Below are positions 1 through 9,734 of a stretch of DNA of 44,188 bases, piece by piece. The notes beneath the pieces were generated by a model. That model worked only from the letters and a program-made list of their open reading frames with translations, ran no database searches and had not been told where the DNA came from. Source of the DNA: Branchiostoma floridae (taxonomy: Eukaryota > Chordata > Leptocardii > Amphioxiformes > Branchiostomatidae). A program made the position numbers and the translations under genes. Location: the NCBI RefSeq assembly GCF_000003815.2, contig NC_049979.1, forward strand, positions 32,861,490 through 32,905,677, given 5' to 3'. Position 1 is the first letter of the stretch; each line of letters begins with the position of its first letter.

Positions 1-1
1 G

Positions 2-739
2 GTCCTGGCAGGCAAGGCATTTCCCGGGCCAGGACCAGGCCTTGACGGGGTCCTTTTCCAAGGAGATGCACTATACACCTACATAAAACCATCACTAAGA
101 TCTGGTGTGGAGTTCCTCTCCGTTGATGATATTCCAGACTATTTGCAACTTTACAACAATACTGTACGTGTATCAATAAAAGAGTCTTACACTGGAGACA
201 TATTTGCCACAGAAGCAGTCTATCCTTATTACACCTTAAAGAAAGCCCTAGAAGCAGCATTTGCTGAATCCAACACTTGTCTTTTCATAACAGCACATGG
301 AATAACTGGTTCAACAGTAGCATTGTTGCACGCTGATAACAAGTATTTTGTTTATGACTCACATGCCAGAAGTCCCATAACAGCATTGCCAGATAGCCAT
401 GGCACTTCTACTTTAAGCATGCACAGTTCAAACAGCAATCTAGTTTCATTCTTGCAACAACTTAACTGGAACACAACATGCAATTTTGAGGTTGTCCCAG
501 TACAAGCAGAAAATGTTTTCTTATCAGTTGAACCTACTGGTATACACATTATGAACGACAATGCACATCCGGGACCTCTTCCCGCCTTTGGCTGTGGTCT
601 CGCACCGGAGTTTCTTTTACGATTTTTATATCCGGCACACAGCGCACACAAGGGATACAATTCCGCCCACAAAAGTACGCCGGAAAATCCAATTATACCA
701 GTGAACAAAGGTTTCCAGCCAACTTCCCATAGATTTTAG
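2..739 (+). CDS. Partial cysteine-protease-like protein (herpesvirus-tegument/C76-like or OTU-like fold), N-terminus outside window
   Basis: The frame is open from base 2 to a stop at 737-739, so the N-terminus is missing. A GTG at 107 is only an internal codon. Upstream residues include QGDALYTYIKPSLRSGVEFL. Next come a helix-like stretch around YYTLKKALEAAF, a hydrophobic strand CLFITAHG, then GSTVALLHADNKYFVYDSHA and a final helix-like LVSFLQQLNWN. The order ALE..F / hydrophobic strand / TVAL / (F,Y)DSH is what I associate with tegument-type ubiquitin-specific cysteine proteases and related domains found in animal genomes and mobile elements. There the Asp-His of DSH would be catalytic; the catalytic Cys should lie before base 1 and is not visible. 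The last ~75 residues (after about base 510) look less conserved and may be read-through into intron. Host gene versus mobile-element gene cannot be decided here. Confidence 0.5.
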   Translation, partial: VLAGKAFPGPGPGLDGVLFQGDALYTYIKPSLRSGVEFLSVDDIPDYLQLYNNTVRVSIKESYTGDIFATEAVYPYYTLKKALEAAFAESNTCLFITAHGITGSTVALLHADNKYFVYDSHARSPITALPDSHGTSTLSMHSSNSNLVSFLQQLNWNTTCNFEVVPVQAENVFLSVEPTGIHIMNDNAHPGPLPAFGCGLAPEFLLRFLYPAHSAHKGYNSAHKSTPENPIIPVNKGFQPTSHRF

Positions 740-815
740 ATATAAACTTCTAGTTTAATAATGATGCACATTTTACTGGAACACAACATGAAATTTTGAG
801 GTAGTCCTTCCAAAT
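440..815 (+). repeat. Direct duplication of the ORF end (440-505 and 750-815)
   Basis: The segment beginning TAGTTT at 441 and containing ACTGGAACACAACATG at 465-480 recurs at an offset of 310 bases (775-790), followed in both by AATTTTGAGGT. The first copy is in the reading frame of the protease-like ORF. In the second copy the same frame has stop codons, so it looks like a decayed partial copy. Confidence 0.75.
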
Positions 816-1056
816 GCGCCCCGGCCAGCTTTTTTTAAAAGCTTTCTTGTTTTATATACTCAGGCGACAGTATGATATTCGTACTATGAGTGCATCTGCC
901 CTGTCACCATTGCTATGGCTTTCTTGAAGGACTAACCGAATAGTCCATGCTTTAAAACTTCAAGGTGGATTGTTGTATCACTTTACCGCCCCCTCCCACA
1001 TTTTCCCTCCAGATAACAACAGCATCTGATTTGTCAAATTTCCTTTTTTTTTTCAG
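740..1056 (+). other. Spacer ending in a strong splice-acceptor-like tract
   Basis: After the duplicated block there is no coding sequence. The stretch ends with a long T-rich tract and CAG at 1054-1056, immediately before AA-ATG of the next ORF. This resembles a 3' splice site, so 1057 may begin an internal exon rather than a separate gene. Confidence 0.45.
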
Positions 1057-1994
1057 AAATGCCTCGTCGGCTCAGATTAACTATCTATCCCCGCAAGGGT
1101 GGTAAAGGCAAAGTGAAAACAAAGGCCAAAGTTCAAGGTGCCCCTGCATCTGATGAGGCTGAATGGCATACAGATGAAGAAGATGCCATGTTTCAAGATC
1201 TAGAGTACACTGCAAGGAGTCCTCTTTGCCAGGGAGAAAAGAGATGCAGATCTGTGTCATCTACTCCGAGAAGGATATTAAAATGGGGTAAGCACCGTCC
1301 TTATGAAAAGGGTAGTAGGAAAACATACAGCAAACCTCAAAGTACTTCAACATTTGAAGATGAATGGCAAACAGATGAAGAAGAAGACACCACCTTTGAG
1401 GAAAACAGTGCAAGTCCATTTGCTGCAAAAGGGAGAGTCAAACTTCCAAGGTCCACCCCAAAAAGGAGTTCAAGAGCAAAACGAGGTTTCAAACATAGTC
1501 AAGTGTCTCCTAACCCACAAGGCAGTGTAAGGAAGCGGATAAGATTTGGTACGCCAAAAAAATCAGATGCTTGGAACACAGCCATGTGTGAAGGAATGAC
1601 AAAGACAAAAGACGAGTACACGCAAGTTTCAGCTGGTGATTTTCTGGACTTGGACCAAGATGACTCATCAAGGATTGACAAGACTGTTCAAGAGATGATT
1701 GACCTGTTACCGAGAGTACTGGTGGAACTAAGGGACCTAGACTCAAGTAAACAAGATATTCTGCTACGATTTTGCCACTTGGTGGAAGCTGGTAAGTTTC
1801 CTCTTGATAATATTTGCTTCCATCTATGGTGTGAAGTGGTTGACTGGTACAACCTAGATACAAGCAGCACCGGAATGAGGTATTCTCCAGTCACCAAAAC
1901 CTTTTGGAAGATTGGGTGGCGCCTATTTGGTGGCAGATTCCTACGACTGATGAGCGGCATCTCTGTCTGCTTCCCTGTCTGTCTGCTTCCCTGA
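1057..1994 (+). pseudogene. Unknown basic/acidic protein exon, truncated by entry into the CTGT array
   Basis: The ATG at 1059 opens a 311-codon ORF that I do not recognise by name. Residues 1-165 are rich in Lys, Arg and Ser. They contain two acidic repeats, EWHTDEEDAMF and EWQTDEEEDTTF, each about 75 residues apart and followed by basic Ser/Pro segments with STPRR/STPKR-like sites, as in a nuclear protein. Residues from about 205 look more structured, with an amphipathic stretch (IDKTVQEMIDLLPRVLVELR) and then a Trp/Tyr-rich block (FHLWCEVVDWYNL, KTFWKIGWRLFGGRFLRLM). That block reads like a conserved folded domain. Coding character stops at about 1956, where the array starts; the last ~13 residues (ISVCFPVCLLP) are array translation. 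A GTAAGT at 1792 matches a splice donor, but the reading frame stays protein-like beyond it. It may belong with the ORF at 2-739, as one gene or one mobile element. Confidence 0.5.
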
Positions 1995-4900
1995 ATGTCT
2001 TCTTCACTGTCTGTCAGAATCCCTGTCCGTCTGCAACACTGTCTAATTGCTTTACTGTCTGTCTGCAATCCTCTTAGTCTGCTTTCATCTCTGTCCACCA
2101 CCCTGTCTGTCTGCTTCCATCTATGTATGTTTCCATGTCTGTCTGCTTTCCTGTCTGCTTTCCTGTCTGCTTCCCTGTCTGTCTGCAACCCTGTCTGTCT
2201 GAATCCCTGTCTGTCCAAATTCCTGTCTGTCAGCAACACTGTCTAATTGATTTTCTGTCTGTGTGCAAGCCTGTCTGTCCGAATCCCTGTCTGTCTGCAA
2301 CACTGTCTGATTGCTTTACTGGCTGCCTGCAACCATGTCTGTCAGCTTCCATGTCTGTCTGCAACCCTGTCTGCCTGCTTCTATGTCTGTCTGCTTCTCC
2401 GTCTGAATCCCTGTCTGACTGCTATCTATCGGTCGGCCGCAAGGCGGGCGACTGCAAGTCTCCATTGTTTCTTGTCGGCAGCCAGGGTTTTGATCTGCCC
2501 CGGTGTAAGTAGGCCGCTTTCGTCCCCCAGCAGCTGCTGTATGTACTGCAGGTAGGACATGGGTTGGCGACCTCGCCTGCGTCTGCCATGTGATGGTGAG
2601 TACAGCGAATAGAGACAGGCGGGCTCGTCCTCAGGCATGCATTTCTGACTGCAACACTGTCTAATTGCTTTACTCTCTCTCTCTGCAACCCTGTCTGTCT
2701 GCTTCCCTGTCTGTCTGCAACACTGTTTGTTTGCTTCCCTGTCTTTCCGAATCCCTGTCCGTCTGCAACACTGTATGATTGCTTTACTCTCTCTCTCTGC
2801 AACCATGTCTGCTTTCATATCTGTCTGCTTCCATTTCTGTCTTCTTCCCTGTCTGTCCGTATCCCTGACTGTCTGCAACCCTGTCTGATTGCTTCCCTGT
2901 CTGTTTGCAACCCTGCCTGTCTGCTTCCATGTCTGTCTGCTTCCCTCCCAGGTTCCATGTCTGTCTGCAATACTGTCTGTCTGCAATCCTGTCTGTCTGC
3001 TTCCCTGTCTGTCCGGATCCTTGTCTATCTGCAACATTGTCTGATTGCTATACTGTTTTTCTGCAACCCTGTCTGTCTGCTTCCATCTCTGTCTGTTTCC
3101 ATGTCTGTCTGCTTCCCTGTCTGATTCTTTGTCTGTCTATTTTCTTGTCATTCTGCGACCCTGTATGTCTGCGACCATGTCTGTCCGATTCCCTGTCTGT
3201 TTGCAATCCTGTCTAATTGTTTCCCTGTCTGTCTGCAACCCTGTCCGTCAACTTCCATCTCTGTCTGATTCCATGTCTGCCTTATTCCCTGCCTGCTTCC
3301 CTATCCGTCTGCAACCCTGTCTGATTGTTTCCCTGCTTGCTTCACTGTCTGTCTGCAACGTTGTCTGTTTGCTTCCCTGTCTGTCTGCGTCCCCGTGTGT
3401 CAGAATCCATGTCTGTCTGTAACACTATCTGATTGCTTTACTGCCTGCCTGCAACCCTGTCTGTCTTCTTCCATCTCTGTCTGCTTCCATGTCTGTCTGC
3501 CCACCTGTCTGTCTAAATCCATGTCTGTCTGCAACCCTGTCTGACATCTTCCTGTCTGTCTGCTTCCCTGTCTGTCCGAATCCTTGAATGTCTGCAACAC
3601 TGTCTGGTTGCTTTACTGCCTGTCTGCAACCACGTCCGTCTGCTTCTATCTCTGTCTGATTCCATGTCTGTCTGCTGCCCTCTCTTTCTTGAACCCTGTT
3701 TGTCTGCTTGACTGTCTGTCTGCTTCCATGCCTTTCTGCTTGCCTTTCTATTTGCTTTAATGTCTGTCTGCTTCTCTGCCTGTCAGCCTACTCATTGTCT
3801 TCCACACTGTCTGCCTACTTCCTTGTCTGTCTGCCTCCCTGTCTGATTGCTCTGTCTGTCTGCCGGTTCGTCTGTCTGCTTTCCTGCCTCTCTGCTCCCA
3901 TATCTGCCTGCCACCCTCTTTGTCTTCTTCCATTTTTGGCTCCTTTCATATCAGTCTGCCTCTCTGTCTGTCTGCCTCCCCGTCTGTATTCCGTCTGATA
4001 CCCTGTCTGTCTGTAATCCTGTCTGTTTGCTTTCATTTCTGGCTCCTTTCCTGTCTGTGTGCCTCTCTGTCTGTCTGCCTCCCCGTCTGTCTTCCGTATG
4101 TTCCCCTGTCTGTCTGCAACCCTCTCTGAACCATATCTGTCTGCAACCCTGTTTGTCTGCTTCCATGTCTGTCTGCTTCCGTGTCTGCCTGCTGCCCTAT
4201 CTGTCCACCAGCCCTTCTGCCTTCTTCCATGTCTGTCTGCTTCCCCTGTTTGTCTGAATCCCTGTTGCGTGCCACCCTGTTTGTCTGCTTCCCTGCCTTT
4301 CTGCTTCCCTGTCTGTCTGCTTTCCCGACTGTCTGCCTCCCTGTCTGTCTGCTTTCCCGACTGCTTGCCACCATGTCTGTCTGCTCTCTCTGCCTGTCTG
4401 CCTCCTTGTCTTTTGCCACCCCGTATGGCTGCTTCCCCGCCTTTCTGCTTCCATGTCTGCCTGCAATTCTCTCCGTCTGCTTCCAAATCCGTCCAGAAAA
4501 CTGTCTGTCTGCTTGTCGGCCTCTCAGCTTCCATGTCTCTTTGCCACCCTCTCTGTCTGCTTCACAGTCTGTGCCAAACACTGTAGGCCTGCTTCCTTGT
4601 CTGTTTGCGTCCCTGTTTTGCTGCCAACCATATTTGTCTGCTGGCCTGTCTGTCTGCCTCCCTGTCTGCCTTTTAACCCGTCTGTTTGCTTCCCTGAGTT
4701 GTCTGCTACCATGTCTGTTTGCCACCGTGTCTATCTGCCTCCCTGTCTGTGATTTTGTCTGTCTTCTTCCCTGTCCGCCTGCTTCCCTGTCTGTTTGCTT
4801 CCCTGCCTTTCTGCTTCCCTGTCTGTCTGCCTCCCTGTCTGTCTGCCAACCCCGTCCGCCTGCTTTCCTGCCTGTCTGCCTCCCTGTCTGCTTGCCACCC

Positions 4901-5086
4901 TGTTTGTCTTCTTCCATGTCTGTCTGCTTCCATCTCTTTCTGCTTGCAAGTCTGTCTGCTTCCATGTATGTCTGCTACCCTGTCTGTCTTCTGCCCTGTC
5001 TGTTTGCTTCCATATCTGTCTGCCACCCTTTCTGTCTGCTTTCCTGTCCGTCTGCTCCCCTATCAGTCTGCTGCTCTGTCTGTCGA
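1957..5086 (+). repeat. 3.1 kb pyrimidine-rich tandem array, 16-base unit CTGTCTGTCTGCNNCC
   Basis: Most of the stretch consists of diverged copies of CTGTCTGTCTGC followed by TTCC, AACC, CTCC or CACC. The plus strand is pyrimidine-rich and nearly free of stop codons, so long ORFs exist in several frames of both strands; they are artefacts of composition. AACC units dominate to about 3.6 kb; CTCC and CACC units appear mainly after 3.8 kb. A landmark variant (GCAACACTGTCTRATTGCTT and close forms) recurs at about 2033, 2298, 2651, 2764, 3011, 3418 and 3592, only in the left half. Confidence 0.95.
2427..2645 (-). mobile_element. Fragment of a non-LTR retrotransposon ORF C-terminus inside the array
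   Basis: This is the only substantial non-CTGT sequence in the array. Read on the minus strand it gives a continuous peptide of about 70 residues with SHGRRRRGRQPMSYLQYIQQ, then a stretch with LL and a spaced acidic segment, then LAADKKQWRLAVARLAADR. A basic RRRRGR run followed by a helix and a D(R/K)xxWR motif is the usual C-terminal tail of LINE endonuclease-reverse transcriptase proteins. Both edges grade into array units. Confidence 0.65.
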
Positions 5087-5226
5087 AATTGGTTTTGTAT
5101 AGGCAAAAATACATTTACTATGTCCCGATAACAATGAACTTCAGATGTTAGAAATATTCAGGCGGTTAAGCCATTTTAAACAGTGCGGTTTCAAGGTTTT
5201 GAAATACATCAAGCATAATTTTTTAA

Positions 5227-5412
5227 TACTGTAAATGCATGTAAGTTCGCGGGGATTTAATTTTGCGATAGAGGGATAAAAGGACATTTCGCGGTAGCAC
5301 CATGCACCCTTACTGCCATGGAAAAAATTCGCGATGGTTTTAAATTTGAAGTGAAGTTGCCACTACGAAAACCGCAATTATGAAACCACTGCAAGCATTA
5401 CTGCATTTAGAG
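5227..5412. mobile_element. Short miniature element with CpG-rich inner repeats
   Basis: The left end TACTGTAAATGCATG and the right end GCATTACTGCATTTAGAG are imperfect inverted complements. The interior has several TTCGCGG/CGCGAT blocks in both orientations. I recall similar TACTGTAAATGCAT...TTCGCGG repeats dispersed in marine invertebrate genomes. No target duplication was identified. Confidence 0.5.
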
Positions 5413-6090
5413 TAGATTGGCTTTCCTATATCTCTGAGCATTTCTTGCTGAGGCATGCGATAAAATTGTAAGCCTGGGAGGGTGTTACGCAGGTAGAGTA
5501 GTTTTAATTTCCGCATAACTCACAGGTTAAAAACGTACGGGGCGATTGTCTGATTTATCCCTTGTCTACTTACCTCTAATGTGAAAATAAGCAGGGATTA
5601 TCGTTTTGAAACCGTGGTAAGCCGCGCCATTTCACAGCTTTACCCTTAGATCGCTCGTCACAGAACTAGTAGACAGAACTTGAAATTGTTTAAAAGTATC
5701 AACATAATCAGAACGTGCATTTGCTGCCAATCCAATATGATTTTTTTTTTTCAACGGCGACCAGCGACGATCTCAAACAAAGGCATAATGGCTTCGTGGT
5801 TAGATGTTGGGGAAATCGAAGCCAATGACCACTAGTACTCCCTGCTAAGCTTGCCTCCTCGGCGCATTGTGCTTACGCTTTTGCTGTTTTCCTCCTATAC
5901 ATAGTTAGTTATTGACAGCAAAATCATACGGCAAACTCTGATAGCCTAATACATGACTTTGTATCACTTCAAAATGATTGCATGGAATTTAGAACGTCTT
6001 TAAGGAATGCATACGCGTTTTACAGAACTCTAATAATCCACTATCATGAGAAAAAAGAAAGAAACGAACATTAGAGAGTTCATACTAATC
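5413..6090. other. Intergenic, no feature seen
   Basis: AT-rich unique sequence without long ORFs, arrays or recognisable RNA genes. Confidence 0.4.
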
Positions 6091-6256
6091 TTAACCCTAT
6101 TCAGACCGGGGGGGAGGGGGCTTTTGAGGCCCGCGCTAACTTCGATGTCCTATAACGCCAGAACGGCTTACGCTAGAGCCACCAAATGTGGTGAGTTTTC
6201 CTAAAATATTGTTGGCAACAATTTTACGAAGTTTGACAAATTTTCCATTTTTTCTT

Positions 6257-6270
6257 GTTGCCATGGCAAC
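6257..6270. promoter_or_regulatory. RFX-type X-box palindrome in MITE copy 1
   Basis: GTTGCCATGGCAAC is a perfect 14-base palindrome equal to the canonical RFX X-box. The same palindrome is present in copy 2 at 42372-42385. Binding is inferred from the motif only. Confidence 0.5.
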
Positions 6271-6453
6271 CGTTTGTTGACAGGCAGTTTTGCCAAAAAT
6301 CACTATTTTTGGTTCTAACTATGTATTATTCACATTAATTTGCTATATTACTGCGATTTTGTTACATGAATAAAATCTTATATTATTCAGCATATCTTTC
6401 ATAATTATATATGCATAAATTATGCTAATTTGATGATGTCATCAGCCCAAAAT

Positions 6454-6467
6454 CCAAGATGGCGGAC
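6454..6467 (+). promoter_or_regulatory. YY1-type site in MITE copy 1
   Basis: CCAAGATGGCGGAC contains the AAGATGGCGG core of YY1. Copy 2 has the same motif on the other strand at 41997-42010 and 42177-42190. Motif match only. Confidence 0.4.
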
Positions 6468-6671
6468 CGAATGGCCAGATCAAGAATAACAAGCTAATTA
6501 TCCCTTAAAATTTGTAACTACCTGGTATTTTTTTACCAAAAACCATCTAAATGAATGAATTTAGTCTATTTCCATTGCCCTTTGTGATTATTTGTTGCAA
6601 AAAAAGTATTTTTAAAAATTCAAGGTGGTGGATATAATATGGCGGAGCCCAACTCGTATCTTAGATGTGCA

Positions 6672-6852
6672 TGACGTCATTTTATGACGTCATATTGAAG
6701 TCATTGATGTTGCTATTGGCAACGCAAGTCGTATTAAACATTATTATTCTGTTATCTACACTTGTTGTTACATTTTTGCAGCATGACTTGAAGTTTTCTG
6801 AGAATACCCATTTTTCATGGGTTTGGCCAATGTAATCAAATTGATGACGTCA
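6672..6852. promoter_or_regulatory. Cluster of full CRE palindromes in MITE copy 1
   Basis: TGACGTCA occurs at 6672-6679, 6685-6692 and 6845-6852, with near matches nearby (TGATGTCA at about 6435, TTACGTCATC at about 6855). TGACGTCA is the full cAMP response element bound by CREB/ATF proteins. Function is inferred. Confidence 0.45.
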
Positions 6853-7050
6853 TAATTACGTCATCTTATGTCAACGTAACGTCAAACGTCAAATACTTGT
6901 CAGATATTATGTCGAAATCATGTCCAGAAAATTTGGTGGCCCTACGGCACGTCGTTTTAGAGTTATGGGACTTAGAAGTGGAGGGCCTCAAAAGCCCCCC
7001 CCCCCCCCGGTCCAGGGATGACCAAAAAAGCCCGGTCTGAATAGGGTTAA

Positions 7051-8216
7051 CGAATGCATAATATTCTTACTATATTTTTACATTGGAAAATATGCATTAT
7101 AATTAGCACGTTTTCAAGTCGTTGATCGTATAAATTCCGTCAATTTCGCACCCCTTTGTTAGAGAAAAAAGATATAAACAAGAGTAACGCAAGCTCATTA
7201 CAATATCTGTATCCTCGATGTTATCCTGTTCTTTAAGAATATTCTTAAGTTTGTATTACTTTATTTAATTTTCAATAGACAGGAATGGTAGATCTAATTG
7301 TAAGCATTGAAACCGTTATTGGAGCTTGTAGAGAGTCAATGTGTTGTCAAGACTCCCTAGCAATTCCTATCTTTTTTTAAGCCATTAGTGATTTCTTGTG
7401 CAATGATATGCCTGATTCATGCAATACTTTAGTATGAATATATGGAATGTCTGCAAGGTAATCTTACGATGGTTCCATGGAATACATACGCATAATACAG
7501 AACTCATACGATTCATTATTAAAGAAATATAAAACACGTAGAACCCATACGAGTTTTATCAAGTATATACATTTATCGTATAACCAGGCGCCGGAGACCA
7601 ATCAAAAAGGTAATATTCCATGTTGGTTATTAAACTGTAACACATAGATCCCGGCCAGTCCGGTTTAAATTCACATAACCATTTTTACAACACCTGACCA
7701 ATCAGAAGGAGCAATGCACAGGAAAGCAACCTATAATAATCGAGGTTTTTAGCACTGAGCAATGAGGACAGATTTAACCCCGCAGGGAGGAACAATCATA
7801 AATGCAATACAGAAAGTCGGAGGAAGGTTGATATTCTCCACGTGTTCATTTCGTCTTTGCAATTATCATTTATTTCTTCTGCAAATATAACATTGACTGC
7901 TAGGGGATTTTACGAAACTCATAAGGTTTTAAAGGGATACATGCTTTTTTGCATCTTACTGGTAGTGCAGCCAATACCTAGAGCCCAGAGGATTCAATGT
8001 AAGAATGCAATAATCGAAGGATGAAATTATGCAGAGCCATTGCAACGTTGGTTGCTTCGCTAATATTGCAACTAACATGTTGGAATTTACATTCTATGTA
8101 GATCATCCAGTGTCGTTTCCGCGATCTAAAATTGCCCTATACAATCACTGAATATCCAAAATTGATAAATGATTCAATAAGAAATAAAACTGAATAAAAC
8201 ATCTCGGGTAACTTAC
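7051..8216. other. Intergenic, no clear feature
   Basis: AT-rich unique sequence. If the signal-peptide exon at 8217-8297 is real, its first intron would lie here on the minus strand; I could not identify a convincing second exon. Confidence 0.35.
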
Positions 8217-8297
8217 GGCCTGTAATTCGATGGAGCTCGCCGGGGAGTAAAAAAGGGCACTGACCCGCAATGTTACCAGGGTGATGAAACCGAACAT
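8217..8297 (-). CDS. Candidate first coding exon encoding a signal peptide
   Basis: On the minus strand an ATG (8295-8297) begins MFGFITLVTLRVSALFYSPA and runs 27 codons, ending ELQA. It stops exactly at GTAAGT (8211-8216), a consensus splice donor, in phase 0. The peptide has a hydrophobic core and small residues (SPASS) typical of a secretory signal. The DNA just upstream on this strand (8500-8680) is locally CpG-rich and includes AAAATGGCGGGAAA, as in a promoter. The frame is open upstream of this ATG, so the true start could differ, and no downstream exon was found. The secreted-protein reading is inference. Confidence 0.28.
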
Positions 8298-9734
8298 GAT
8301 ATTCGAACCACTCCATGACGTAGTTGGACCCCGCGAGATCACGACGTTTTCAGAATGGTCCAATGTCATAATTTAACGTTACATTGCGAAAACAGGAACT
8401 CGGTGTATATTGGGCACACCAAGCACTTTTGGTAATGGCATTGGATATTATTGAAGAATTTATCAAATATTCACATAAATCGATGCGAATGACAAAAAGA
8501 AACCCCCGCGAAAGCCGCATAATGGTACTGTTCGAGTCCCGTTCGATGGAACGGCCGAACCCCCGGGATGTAAAATGGCGGGAAAACGACAGCGGCGCTG
8601 GCAGTGGTTCTAAAGAACCGTCACTATCACATTTACGGGATTCGTCCTCGGTGACAACAGTACTTTTGCTGACAGTATAGGTAAATTTGCATCTACAATC
8701 CATTTTGAAAGAAATTCATGCATTGCTATTTAGTTTTACTATAAAGGGTTTTCCTCTAGAGCGGATTATTGACCAAAAATTAGAAAATAAATCCCCATTT
8801 TGCCTATTATTGGACAAACTTAATCTACTCGAGGTAATCGGTCATCGTTTGAAGTATGAGAGTCCAGGATATTGACTCCACCGAGAACAGGACATAATAA
8901 AAAGACCCAATTTTTTCGGACCGCAATGTGTGTTTTTAACCCCCAAAACCACCATATCAACACAATGTGCCCGGTGTTCTATATTTCATCTAATTACTAC
9001 TAGCACCTTGTGAAATTTCATTGCAATACGACGATGCTATCAAATTTTACAAGCATATACCCATTTTACAATGTCTACCACAGTTTCACATGCCGCAATT
9101 GACCAGAGATGTCTAACGTTATATTTGTTAAAATGAGCCCACTATTGTAATGCGTCAGCTAGCTCAAAGGCTTAGTGCATCGTCCAATAAGCTATACACG
9201 CGAGATTGAATTCAGCTTCTTCGTGTTATTTTACTTATTTATTTATTTTTGGTTTAACATTGCTTTCTGATTTTTCTTTGTTTAAGTGTTAAAGTGACTA
9301 ATGGTGAAAAGATAATGATCTAAACGTTAATACATTAGCTCAGTTGCTGACCTAACTACCATTGACTATCAATAGGTTAAAAACTTTCTTTACTTAAGCA
9401 TCAGCGGGGATTTAAAAAAAAACACTCCTTCTCAAAAATGATGTCTCATCACTCAGCAGCCCTAAACAGAGCAAAATAACATATTTTAAAAGCACCCGTT
9501 TACAGATTCTTATGATTCATTACATAAGAATGAAGAAACATACGAACTTTACGGAATTCAAATGGATTTCTGCTACATATATACAAGATGAAAGAAAATT
9601 GAAATTATAAATCTTTACATTTCGTATGCTCCTCGGTAGTATATCTTTACAACATTACAGCACTAAGTCCTTTATGTTGACTGACTTGTTTTCAAAATAA
9701 TAACGTCTCTTTGTTTTTGTATTAAAAGATCTTT
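8298..9734. other. Possible promoter-like CpG-rich patch (8500-8680), then unique AT-rich DNA
   Basis: ORFs of about 100 codons exist on both strands at 8350-8700, but neither shows a recognisable domain, and they overlap each other. From 8700 to 9734 I see no structure beyond short AT-rich runs. Confidence 0.3.

Larger units (their letters stand above)
6091..7050 (+). mobile_element. piggyBac-type non-autonomous element (MITE), copy 1, TTAA-flanked
   Basis: The left end is TTAACCCTATTCAGACCGGG (6091-6110) and the right end its exact inverse complement (7031-7050). TTAA is thus the target duplication at both ends, and the termini begin CCCT, as in the piggyBac superfamily. Weaker inverted similarity continues inward for about 100 bases (G-run, CTTTTGAGGCC, then GCCACCAAAT). 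The right side has an extra ~20-base block before the G-run. The 960 bp interior has no transposase ORF. It contains CRE, RFX-type and YY1-type motif matches shared with copy 2 at 41630-42547, which lies in the opposite orientation. Confidence 0.88.

Noticed and set aside
1957-5086. CRISPR-like array
   Set aside because: Units are contiguous without unique spacers, and the DNA is eukaryotic in character.
2123-5151. Many long ORFs (up to 316 codons) on both strands, rich in Leu/Cys/Ser/Val or in Arg/Gln/Thr/Asp
   Set aside because: They are translations of the stop-poor 16-base CTGT array in several frames at once. No initiation context, domain or codon bias.
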